From assembly GCA_947458985.1 (NCBI GenBank), contig CANHBA010000050.1:1-13405 (forward strand): a stretch of 13,405 bases of DNA. The letters are read 5' to 3'. Positions 7,869-13,405 of this stretch are shown here, piece by piece. The translations under genes and the position numbers were made by a program. The stretch is from Flavobacteriales bacterium. GTDB taxonomy: Bacteria > Bacteroidota > Bacteroidia > Flavobacteriales_D > Crocinitomicaceae. Under the pieces are notes generated by a model that ran no database searches, was not told the origin of the DNA, and saw only the letters and a list, made by a program, of their open reading frames with translations. Positions within the stretch are counted from its first letter, which is position 1. Each line of letters begins with the position of its first letter.

Positions 7869-7921
7869 GGGATTTGAAAAAGTAGTTTTTGTAACAAATG
7901 CTACACTTATTAAATTCATGC

Positions 7922-7951
7922 AAAAAAAAAGGCCCGAATTTCGGGCCTTTT
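7922..7951 (-). terminator. Rho-independent terminator after the Ig-like lipoprotein gene
   Basis: A GC-rich stem, GGCCCG (7931-7936) with CGGGCC (7942-7947), is extended by A/T pairs on the outside. On the minus strand it is followed by nine T residues. It begins about 20 bases after the lipoprotein stop codon. The stem is near-palindromic and could in principle form on both strands. Confidence 0.92.
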
Positions 7952-7971
7952 CATTTTTGAATGATCAAATA

Positions 7972-8676
7972 TTATTGTTTGGTGTATGTTGCAACACAAG
8001 TACCTGACCCACCAATAAGTGGAATGGTGTTGTCATAAGTATATGTAATTGTAATGGTATTGGCTTGGTTGTTAATGCTGCCAACGCCAGAGAAAGTAAC
8101 CTGACCTAAAGTAACATCAATTGTTTGAGTAGGGATGTTAATGTTATTGCCATTGATGGTAGCGTTTGCGGTACCGCCAAAAATATTGAACATGTTGTCA
8201 ATGACCAAACCATTCGCACCTGCACCTGCAGAGAATACTGGATCTGGTGTCAGAGGAAAAGCATTGCCGCAATCGCTTGCTGCTGCCCATGTAACGAGCC
8301 AGTTGTCTTGTCCGATATTTACATTTACAGTGCGTGTGGCTGTTGCGCTGCCGTTCTCATTGGTTGCTGTATAGGTTACCGTGTAAGTACCTTTAGTTGT
8401 GGCATCTACCTGGCTGCTGGTAGTTACGTTAACTGCTGAGCCGTCTTTATTGGTTGCGGTTGCACCTGCGTCTGTGTAGGTATCACCTACATTGATGTTT
8501 TCAGGATTGTTTCCGTTGACAGTGATAGTTGGTGTGTATTTACAAGTACCATCGTCTTTTTTTGCTTCTGAGTTGTAATTGACGGCGTCTTGATCCATAC
8601 AACCTTTTTTCTTGCAGCTTGTCGTTGTGCCAAGTAGTAGTGCTGAAGCAGCGATAATTGAGAGGTAAATTTTCAT
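7972..8676 (-). CDS. Lipoprotein with Bacteroidota Cys motif and DUF5011 Ig-like domain
   Basis: This 234-residue protein has a lipoprotein signal peptide ending TTTSC (lipidated C21) followed by lysines. Next is a short motif GCMDQDAVNYN...DDGTC (C26 to C45), known from many Bacteroidota surface proteins in the form GCTDxxAxNYNxxAxxDDGSC. Residues about 48-121 form an Ig-like fold of the DUF5011 type (NVGDTYTDAGATATN ... KGTYTVTYTATNENGSAT). Residues about 124-234 form a beta-rich domain I do not recognise, with cysteines C136 and C227 that may pair. Likely location is the outer membrane or cell surface, in adhesion or matrix structure; no catalytic motif is seen. It is a single-gene unit with its own promoter and terminator. 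Confidence 0.85.
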   Translation of the reverse strand: MKIYLSIIAASALLLGTTTSCKKKGCMDQDAVNYNSEAKKDDGTCKYTPTITVNGNNPENINVGDTYTDAGATATNKDGSAVNVTTSSQVDATTKGTYTVTYTATNENGSATATRTVNVNIGQDNWLVTWAAASDCGNAFPLTPDPVFSAGAGANGLVIDNMFNIFGGTANATINGNNINIPTQTIDVTLGQVTFSGVGSINNQANTITITYTYDNTIPLIGGSGTCVATYTKQ

Positions 8677-8698
8677 AGTTTTTTAATTTTAAGTGTAT

Positions 8699-8729
8699 CG
8701 AAGATAAAGAAGTTTATCTCAATGGCAAA
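8699..8729 (-). promoter_or_regulatory. Promoter of the Ig-like lipoprotein gene
   Basis: On the minus strand TTTG (8729-8726) is followed after exactly 19 bases by TATCTTCG (8706-8699), one mismatch from TAnnTTTG. The inferred transcript would have an A-rich leader of about 15 bases before the ATG at 8676. Confidence 0.6.
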
Positions 8730-8757
8730 AAACGAAGTGATTAATTTTTTATTGTTT

Positions 8758-8790
8758 AAAAAAAAACGGCGCTCCGAAGAACGCCGCTTT
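8758..8790 (-). terminator. Rho-independent terminator after recA, with UUCG tetraloop
   Basis: On the minus strand an approximately 12-bp stem (AAAGCGGCGTTC with GAGCGCCGTTT, including G-T pairs) closes on a TTCG loop in the C(UUCG)G context. It is followed by nine T residues and sits 17 bases past the recA stop. Confidence 0.92.
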
Positions 8791-8807
8791 CCAACCAAAC
8801 GATAGGT

Positions 8808-9836
8808 TTAGTCTTGCAACACTTCAGTCTGACCAGTCGGTGTTGCGAGCGCATTTTTAATTTTAGCTTCTAGTTCTTCCATGAGCTCAGGGTTGTCTAG
8901 AATGAGTGATTTGATGGCATCGCGTCCTTGTCCGAGTTTGGTTTCGCCATAAGAGAACCAAGAACCACTTTTCTTAAGGATATTGAGGTCTACGCCGAGG
9001 TCGATGATCTCACCTACTTTTGAAATACCTTCGCCATACATAATGTCGAACTCAGCTTTTCTGAATGGAGGAGCCACTTTGTTTTTGACAACTTTTACTT
9101 TGACGCGGTTACCAATGACATCTTCGCCGTCTTTGAGTTGGGTTGCACGGCGGATATCGAGGCGAATAGAAGAGTAGAATTTGAGGGCGTTACCACCAGT
9201 TGTGGTTTCTGGATTGCCAAACATGACTCCGATTTTGTCGCGCAATTGGTTAATGAAGATGCAGCAGCAGCCGGCTTTGTTAATAGAACCGGTAAGTTTG
9301 CGGAGCGCTTTTGACATTAAACGGGCTTGAAGACCCATTTGGGAGTCACCCATTTCACCTTCGATTTCGGCTTTTGGCGTGAGTGCAGCAACGGAGTCAA
9401 TGACGATGAGGTCGATAGCGCCTGAACGAATGAGGTTGTCGGCGATTTCGAGTGCTTGTTCGCCGTTGTCTGGTTGAGATATCAATAGATTAGAAATGTC
9501 AACGCCGAGTTTTTGCGCATAGAATTGATCAAAGGCGTGCTCAGCATCTATAAATGCAGCAATGCCGCCTTGTTTTTGCACTTCTGCAATTGCGTGAATT
9601 GCGAGGGTTGTTTTACCCGAGGATTCAGGGCCGTAGATTTCTACTACGCGACCTTTTGGATAACCGTTGATGCCTAGAGCGAGGTCAAGCGTAAGTGAGC
9701 CTGTAGGGATTACTTCTACTTGTTCTACCGGAGCATCTCCGAGTTTCATGACAGCACCTTTGCCAAATGCTTTGTCTAGCTTTTCCATGGTCAGTTGGAG
9801 TGCTTTGAGTTTTTCGAGGTTTTGTTCTTTAGCCAT
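8808..9836 (-). CDS. recA: Recombinase A
   Basis: The 342-residue RecA is the DNA-dependent ATPase that forms filaments on single-stranded DNA, catalyses strand exchange and triggers SOS-type responses. The sequence shows the Walker A GPESSGKTT (69-77), the Walker B strand LIVIDSVAAL, the L1 region (EGEMGDSQMGLQARLMSKALRK), the FINQLRDKIGVMFGNPETTTGGNALKFY stretch containing loop L2, and the C-terminal domain. Length is normal and the acidic tail is short. The gene has its own terminator. Upstream there is a fair promoter whose -33 region lies inside a perfect inverted repeat, so it may be repressor-controlled. The bcp stop lies 78 bases upstream of the recA start. Confidence 0.99.
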   Translation of the reverse strand: MAKEQNLEKLKALQLTMEKLDKAFGKGAVMKLGDAPVEQVEVIPTGSLTLDLALGINGYPKGRVVEIYGPESSGKTTLAIHAIAEVQKQGGIAAFIDAEHAFDQFYAQKLGVDISNLLISQPDNGEQALEIADNLIRSGAIDLIVIDSVAALTPKAEIEGEMGDSQMGLQARLMSKALRKLTGSINKAGCCCIFINQLRDKIGVMFGNPETTTGGNALKFYSSIRLDIRRATQLKDGEDVIGNRVKVKVVKNKVAPPFRKAEFDIMYGEGISKVGEIIDLGVDLNILKKSGSWFSYGETKLGQGRDAIKSLILDNPELMEELEAKIKNALATPTGQTEVLQD

Positions 9837-9877
9837 ATCGTTTGTTGTTTTGAGCGAGGCTCGGTGAATAATTTTTA

Positions 9878-9906
9878 CAAAGTTGCAAGATGAAGTACGT
9901 AAACAA
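9878..9906 (-). promoter_or_regulatory. Probable promoter of recA
   Basis: On the minus strand TTG (9906-9904) is followed after 18 bases by CAACTTTG (9885-9878), one mismatch from TAnnTTTG. Transcription would begin near 9871, giving a leader of about 34 bases. The -33 TTG is the exact centre of the inverted repeat at 9897-9913. Confidence 0.45.
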
Positions 9907-9913
9907 TTTACGT
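9897..9913. promoter_or_regulatory. Perfect inverted repeat over the recA -33 region, candidate operator
   Basis: ACGTAAA-CAA-TTTACGT is a perfect 7-bp inverted repeat with a 3-base spacer. It begins 1 base past the bcp stop codon and covers the inferred recA -33 element. There is no T-run after it, so it is a poor terminator. Position and symmetry fit the binding site of a dimeric regulator, possibly an SOS repressor; its identity is inference. Confidence 0.5.
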
Positions 9914-9914
9914 T

Positions 9915-10376
9915 CTACTGAAAGCAAGCCAAAACTTCATTGGCGTGGTCTTTCGTATTGGGTTTTTCAATTACTTTAATAAGTGTGTTGGTGTGGTCAA
10001 AAATAAAGGTCATGCGGTGGATACCTTCGTATTCACGACCCATGAATTTTTTAGGACCCCAAACACCAAATTGTTGGATGATGGTTTTGTCCGAATCTGA
10101 AATAAGTGGGAAATTCAATTGATACTTATTTACAAACTTGGTGTGGGCAGCCACGCTATCAGCGCTAATGCCGATGACATGTACTTGTGCAGCTAGCAAG
10201 GCTTCTTGGCCGTCGCGAATGCTACAGGCCTGAGCGGTGCAACCAGGGGTGTCGTCTTTAGGGTAAAAGTAAATAACTAAGTTCTTTCCAGCGTAAGATG
10301 CGCTGTCGATGGATTCGCCGTTTTGGTCGGTGCCAATAAAGGCAGGAAGCTTGCTTCCGAGGGTGAGTGTTGCCAT
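9915..10376 (-). CDS. bcp: Thioredoxin-dependent peroxiredoxin, Bcp/PrxQ type
   Basis: This 153-residue cytoplasmic peroxidase reduces hydrogen peroxide and organic hydroperoxides. The PxxxTxxC motif is in FYPKDDTPGCTAQAC: peroxidatic C46, T43, and a resolving cysteine C51 five residues on, as in atypical two-cysteine PrxQ enzymes. The GVWGPKKFMGREYEGIHRMTFIFD stretch near the C-terminus carries the conserved arginine. Length is normal and there is no signal peptide. It would be recharged by thioredoxin, and a thioredoxin gene lies about 2 kb away on the same strand. It has its own promoter and lies directly upstream of recA without an evident terminator, so some read-through into recA is possible. 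Confidence 0.96.
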   Translation of the reverse strand: MATLTLGSKLPAFIGTDQNGESIDSASYAGKNLVIYFYPKDDTPGCTAQACSIRDGQEALLAAQVHVIGISADSVAAHTKFVNKYQLNFPLISDSDKTIIQQFGVWGPKKFMGREYEGIHRMTFIFDHTNTLIKVIEKPNTKDHANEVLACFQ

Positions 10377-10416
10377 AATGTTTAAAAAATAATCGGTGTT
10401 ACGATGAAAAACTAAT

Positions 10417-10446
10417 CAAAAGTAAAAACTATTCATCAATAACAAA
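10417..10446 (-). promoter_or_regulatory. Promoter of bcp
   Basis: On the minus strand TTTG (10446-10443) is followed after 18 bases by TACTTTTG (10424-10417), an exact TAnnTTTG match. The predicted leader is about 34 bases. I see no PerR- or OxyR-like operator that I could name. Confidence 0.65.
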
Positions 10447-10466
10447 ACATCATTTGCAAAAAAGTT

Positions 10467-10862
10467 TTAGCGCTGTCCGTATTTTAACAGACGAAAAAGA
10501 AATAAACACCAAGAAATGATGCTTACAGCGCCTCCAATTGGGGTAATTGGTCCTAAAAAACCAAATGCCTTCGGATCTATAAAGTGTCGACCGAGCACCA
10601 ATCCGTAAATTGAAAAACAAAATAAGATCATTCCTATGAGCATTGCCCACAATATATTTTTCATTTCAAAAGAAAAGCGATCGGCATTTAGTGCGAGCAA
10701 AAGCACGCCCATGGAAAGAAAACCTTGATAGCGGACGCCCACTTCGAAAGTTTGTAGTTGTGCTGGTTCTAGTATTTCTTTGAGCGCGTGAGCACCAAAT
10801 GCACCAAAAACAATGGAGAGCATGATGAAAAGCCCAGAAAAGAAGATTGTTTGTTTTTCCAT
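10467..10862 (-). CDS. DUF423 family small membrane protein
   Basis: This 131-residue protein has about four hydrophobic helices and the DUF423 (YgdD-like) signatures GAFGAHAL near residue 20, RYQGFLSMGVLLLAL in the middle and GPITPIGGAVSIISW near the end. It sits in the inner membrane and its function is unknown in the family. The frame is open upstream to 10967, but the start is the ATG at 10862 (MEKQTIFFSGL), where similarity begins and after which the first helix follows at once. The longer version would overlap the divergent lipoprotein gene. The next gene in the same direction is bcp, 90 bases further on, with its own promoter. Confidence 0.88.
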   Translation of the reverse strand: MEKQTIFFSGLFIMLSIVFGAFGAHALKEILEPAQLQTFEVGVRYQGFLSMGVLLLALNADRFSFEMKNILWAMLIGMILFCFSIYGLVLGRHFIDPKAFGFLGPITPIGGAVSIISWCLFLFRLLKYGQR

Positions 10863-10871
10863 AATGCGAAA

Positions 10872-10904
10872 TTGTAAAAAAAAGACAAACCAAGTGTATC
10901 TTTG
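10872..10904 (+). promoter_or_regulatory. Promoter of the lipoprotein-mrp operon
   Basis: TTG (10872-10874) is followed after 22 bases by TATCTTTG (10897-10904), an exact TAnnTTTG match that ends 4 bases before the ATG at 10909. The transcript would start at or very close to the start codon. It lies in the 46-base divergent gap with the DUF423 gene. Confidence 0.55.
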
Positions 10905-10908
10905 TCCT

Positions 10909-11439
10909 ATGCGATTGGCCATATTGTTTTTTACGTTGCTTATTTTCAGTTCCTGTGAACAGTCCAAATCAACGGCTTTCGATTACGTGCAATACCAGTC
11001 CTTTGACATGAGCCCTTATGATTTATCAGTTGAACTCATGTTGCCAAATGCAAGTTCGGGTATCGGTACATCCATGAAACCGCAAGTCGCTTACGAAATT
11101 GGCGGATTCAAATGGACGCTGCAGGTCGGAAGAAATTTCAGTCTATTCATTGAGGACTACGGCGATTATGCGTTTCGTTTTGCAGAATTCAAGCGCAAGT
11201 TGCTCAAACCAAATCCGTTTTTTGAAATCGAAATTGTCAAGCAAACCGATGACCTACTGATTTACCGCAGAAAAGTAAAAGGAGAATTCGTTGCGCAAAA
11301 GAATGCGCGGTTTTACATTTATAGTGTGCGCCGAATCAATGAAAACTATTACGAAATTATGAACCGCGAACAAGGCGACACCAAAAGGGTTATAGATTTC
11401 ATGTACCACACCATTCAATCCATTAAAGCGAAAAAATGA
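10909..11439 (+). CDS. Uncharacterised lipoprotein, first gene of the mrp operon
   Basis: This 176-residue protein has a lipoprotein signal peptide (MRLAILFFTLLIFSSC, lipidated C16). The mature part is a mixed alpha/beta domain rich in aromatic and basic residues, with no other cysteines and no motif I recognise. The frame is open back to 10813, but that would overlap the divergent DUF423 gene and hide the signal peptide, so I start at 10909. Its stop overlaps the mrp start in ATGA (11436-11439), suggesting translational coupling. Being coupled to cytoplasmic Fe-S genes is odd for an envelope protein; the context may reflect only shared expression. I cannot assign a function. Confidence 0.83.
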   Translation: MRLAILFFTLLIFSSCEQSKSTAFDYVQYQSFDMSPYDLSVELMLPNASSGIGTSMKPQVAYEIGGFKWTLQVGRNFSLFIEDYGDYAFRFAEFKRKLLKPNPFFEIEIVKQTDDLLIYRRKVKGEFVAQKNARFYIYSVRRINENYYEIMNREQGDTKRVIDFMYHTIQSIKAKK

Positions 11440-12518
11440 GCATCAATAGAGAAGACGTCCTCGCCGTTTTAGGCAAAATCATAGAACCAGATCTCAAAAA
11501 CGATTTAGTCAGCCTAAATTTAATCGAGCAATTGCAGATCGACGGAACTGCCATAACCTTAGGCGTTAAAATTTCAAATCCTGCCTTACATGCCAGAAAA
11601 CGCATGCAAGAAGCGATTGAGTTTAATTTGAAACGCGTTTTTGGTCAAGAAATCCAACTGAATTGTCAAATTCAAGGTCTAGATGCTCAAAGCAGAACAG
11701 CCCGCAGAAAAATTCTTCCCGATGTCAAGCACATCATTGCCGTTGCATCAGGAAAAGGAGGAGTTGGTAAGTCTACCATTACTGCAAATTTAGCGGGTGG
11801 CCTTACCAAAAAAGGATATCGTGTAGGCATTGTAGACGCTGATATCCACGGCCCATCTATGCCAACCATGTTTGACCTCGTTGGCGAGCGTCCTAAAATG
11901 ACAGACGTCAATGGGCAGTCGCTCATCGCGCCAATTGAATCAAATGGCATTCAAATATTATCAATTGGGTTTTTTACCAGTCAAGACGACGCTGTTGTTT
12001 GGCGCGGCCCGATGGCTTCCAAAGCCTTGACACAATTATTTACAGATGCACATTGGGGCGAGCTCGACTTTTTGCTCGTAGACCTCCCTCCGGGCACCAG
12101 CGACATTCACTTATCTTTAATGCAGACGGTTCCTTTGGACGGCGTTGTGATTGTCAGCACTCCGCAAGAAGTTGCCTTAGCCGATGCGCGTCGAGGCATT
12201 CAAATGTTCAGACTCGACTCCTTTAAAGTCCCCATTATCGGTATCGTTGAAAACATGGCTTACTTTACACCTGCCGAATTACCAGACAACAAATATTATA
12301 TTTTTGGCCGCGATGGCGCACGCAATTTAGCGCAAGGTATGCAGGTGCCATTTTTAGGTAGTATTCCCCTTGTTCAAGGTGTATGCGAAGCTGGAGATGC
12401 CGGCACACCCGCTGTTTTTCAGCAAAATAACCCAACAACGCAGGCTTTTGATGAATTAGTTCATAACTTTGAGTCCGAATTAGATGCCATTGTAGCAACG
12501 CGCAAAAACCAAGCATGA
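11436..12518 (+). CDS. mrp: Mrp/ApbC-family P-loop ATPase, Fe-S cluster carrier
   Basis: The 360-residue protein has an N-terminal MIP18 (DUF59) domain (about 1-85) and an NBP35/ApbC-type P-loop ATPase domain. It shows the deviant Walker A GKGGVGKS (106-113), DADIHGPSMPTMF (switch I), and LLVDLPPGTSDIH (Walker B and switch II). These proteins bind and transfer [4Fe-4S] clusters to apo-proteins in the cytoplasm. Most family members carry a CxxC after ENMSYF; here the segment reads ENMAYFTPAELPDNKYYIFG with no cysteine, a form I believe is common in Bacteroidota. Its start overlaps the lipoprotein stop and its stop overlaps the next start (ATGA, 12515-12518). The following gene encodes a NifU-type Fe-S protein that has a CxxC. 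Confidence 0.96.
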   Translation: MSINREDVLAVLGKIIEPDLKNDLVSLNLIEQLQIDGTAITLGVKISNPALHARKRMQEAIEFNLKRVFGQEIQLNCQIQGLDAQSRTARRKILPDVKHIIAVASGKGGVGKSTITANLAGGLTKKGYRVGIVDADIHGPSMPTMFDLVGERPKMTDVNGQSLIAPIESNGIQILSIGFFTSQDDAVVWRGPMASKALTQLFTDAHWGELDFLLVDLPPGTSDIHLSLMQTVPLDGVVIVSTPQEVALADARRGIQMFRLDSFKVPIIGIVENMAYFTPAELPDNKYYIFGRDGARNLAQGMQVPFLGSIPLVQGVCEAGDAGTPAVFQQNNPTTQAFDELVHNFESELDAIVATRKNQA

Positions 12519-12757
12519 TAAACGATAAAGAAGCACTTCGCAGTAAAGTTCTAGAAGCGCTAGACCAACTTAGACCCTTCTTGCATGCCGACGGCGGCGA
12601 CATGGAGCTCGTTGACATCACCGACGATGCCGTTGTGCAAGTGCGCATGCTTGGCTCTTGCAGCGACTGCTCTATGTCTCAAATGACCATTAAAGGTGGC
12701 TTAGAAGAAGCGCTAAAAATGGCGGCCCCTGAGCTAAAGGGTGTGGTAGCTGTATAA
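12515..12757 (+). CDS. NifU C-terminal-domain Fe-S protein
   Basis: This 80-residue protein consists only of the NifU C-terminal domain (NFU), with the pattern LRPFLHADGGDMELVDI followed by GSCSDCSMS, whose cysteines C49 and C52 bind a [4Fe-4S] cluster at a dimer interface. It acts as a cytoplasmic cluster carrier or scaffold. The gene overlaps mrp by four bases (ATGA), so the two proteins are probably made together; a direct handover of clusters between them is an inference. It ends 4 bases before rlmH. Confidence 0.95.
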   Translation: MINDKEALRSKVLEALDQLRPFLHADGGDMELVDITDDAVVQVRMLGSCSDCSMSQMTIKGGLEEALKMAAPELKGVVAV

Positions 12758-12761
12758 ACCC

Positions 12762-13235
12762 ATGAAAATCCGCTTTTTAGTTGTTGGTAAAACAGCTTTC
12801 GAAGACCTCAAAGTTGGCGAACAACGCTACCAACAGCGCTTGGGACATTATTGTAGCTATGAACGCTTAGATTTACCGGATGTTAAAAATCCCAAAGCAT
12901 TAAGCCAAGCGCAAATCAAAGAAAGAGAAGGCGCTCAAATTTTAGCTAAAATTAGCCCTACCGATTTTGTTGTTTTGTTAGACGAAAACGGCAAACAGTT
13001 CAGCTCTGTTGATTTCGCCCAATGGATTGCCCAAAAACAGCTGCAGCACAATGGTGCTTTTGTATTTATTATTGGTGGCGCCTATGGTTTTAGCCAGGCA
13101 GTTTACGAGCGTGCGCAGTTCAAGCAGTCGTTGTCAAACATGACTTTTTCGCACCAAATGGTGCGCATGATTTTTCTCGAACAATTGTACCGTGCTTTCA
13201 GTATTTTGAAAGGAGAGCCTTACCACCATGCCTGA
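12762..13235 (+). CDS. rlmH: 23S rRNA pseudouridine-1915 N3-methyltransferase RlmH
   Basis: The 157-residue SPOUT-class methyltransferase methylates pseudouridine 1915 in helix 69 of 23S rRNA on the assembled ribosome, using S-adenosylmethionine. The conserved parts are the N-terminal VVGK strand, VLLDENGKQFSSVDFA, the knotted SAM site FIIGGAYGFS (102-111), SLSNMTFSHQMVRMIFLEQLYRAFSI, and the C-terminal GEPYHH (Y154, H155). Where many family members have GGPxG, this one has GGAYG. Length is normal. It lies 4 bases after the NFU gene, and its stop lies within the start of the next gene, so it is part of the same operon. Confidence 0.98.
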   Translation: MKIRFLVVGKTAFEDLKVGEQRYQQRLGHYCSYERLDLPDVKNPKALSQAQIKEREGAQILAKISPTDFVVLLDENGKQFSSVDFAQWIAQKQLQHNGAFVFIIGGAYGFSQAVYERAQFKQSLSNMTFSHQMVRMIFLEQLYRAFSILKGEPYHHA

Positions 13236-13405
13236 GCACCTATTTTTACACGAGCTGATTTTTAAAAAACCTGCAGGTACTAGCCGCGGAATTCTCCTGA
13301 GTAAACCCTCCTGGATTTTAAATTATTCATTGCCAAACGGTGACACCGCCCAAACGGAGTTTCCAATAATACCCGGGCTTTCCCCGGAGTATCAAAATCA
13401 TGCAC
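13228..13405 (+). CDS. menC: Probable o-succinylbenzoate synthase, N-terminal part (partial)
   Basis: The first 59 codons of a gene run off the right edge. The ATG at 13228 overlaps the rlmH stop by 8 bases. The protein begins with a short strand (LFLHELIFKKP), then PAGTSRGILLSKPSWIL and FPIIPGLSPEY. This matches my recollection of the N-terminal capping domain of Bacteroidota MenC, with its PAGTSRG...PGLS pattern. MenC is an enolase-superfamily enzyme that dehydrates SHCHC to o-succinylbenzoate in menaquinone synthesis. The usual GEC just before the PGLS region reads TEF. The catalytic lysines and metal-binding residues lie outside the window, so a related enolase-superfamily enzyme such as a dipeptide epimerase remains possible. 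Confidence 0.7.
   Translation, partial: MPEHLFLHELIFKKPAGTSRGILLSKPSWILNYSLPNGDTAQTEFPIIPGLSPEYQNHA

Noticed and set aside
9852..9862. Short dyad GAGC-GAG-GCTC in the recA leader.
   Set aside because: Arms of only 4 bp are expected by chance; the 7-bp dyad at 9897-9913 is a far better operator candidate.
13211..13216. AGGAGA as a Shine-Dalgarno sequence for the menC-like gene.
   Set aside because: It is 11 bases or more from the ATG, encodes the conserved KGEP of RlmH, and Bacteroidota seldom rely on Shine-Dalgarno pairing.
1..13405. CRISPR arrays, tRNA or rRNA genes, insertion sequences, phage or defence genes.
   Set aside because: I looked for direct repeats, tRNA-like cloverleaves, transposase or integrase motifs and found none; all space is taken by ordinary genes and short gaps.

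Overview
The window looks like chromosomal DNA from a Bacteroidota bacterium, probably of the Flavobacteriales type. Three signs support this. A secreted protein begins with the SHIIGGEIYY start typical of Bacteroidota surface proteins. A LytS-type histidine kinase with TPR repeats is paired with a LytTR regulator. Several genes are preceded by the Bacteroidota promoter -7 element TAnnTTTG (often with a TTG/TTTG near -33), and Shine-Dalgarno sequences are largely absent. Genes are tightly packed, no gap exceeds 300 bases, and I see no rRNA, tRNA, CRISPR array, insertion sequence or phage gene.

Left edge (1-3392): the 5' part of a secreted surface protein runs leftward off the window. Diverging from it is a two-gene signalling operon, a sensor kinase with periplasmic TPR repeats followed by a LytTR response regulator. 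Their target cannot be read from the sequence, but the divergent surface protein is an obvious candidate.

Middle, all on the minus strand (3401-10862), reading in the direction of transcription: a DUF423 membrane protein, the peroxiredoxin Bcp, RecA, an Ig-like-domain lipoprotein, a small thioredoxin, a membrane pyrophosphatase (HppA) with an unusual cysteine-rich C-terminal tail, an alkyltransferase-like DNA-repair protein, and a cystathionine gamma-synthase family enzyme. Most have their own promoter, and clear hairpin terminators follow recA, the lipoprotein and hppA. They are separate housekeeping, stress and repair units rather than one operon.

Right edge, plus strand (10909-13405): a compact operon of overlapping genes encodes an unrecognised lipoprotein, the Fe-S carrier ATPase Mrp, a NifU C-terminal-domain Fe-S protein, RlmH and the beginning of a probable MenC. 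The ATGA overlaps (lipoprotein/mrp and mrp/nifU) suggest translational coupling.

There is no obvious new defence or mobile system. The points most worth a second look are the Cys/Met-rich tail on HppA, a perfect 17-bp inverted repeat over the recA promoter, the Mrp/NifU pair in which Mrp lacks the usual CxxC, and TAnnTTTG elements lying only a few bases from start codons, which suggests leaderless or near-leaderless mRNAs.
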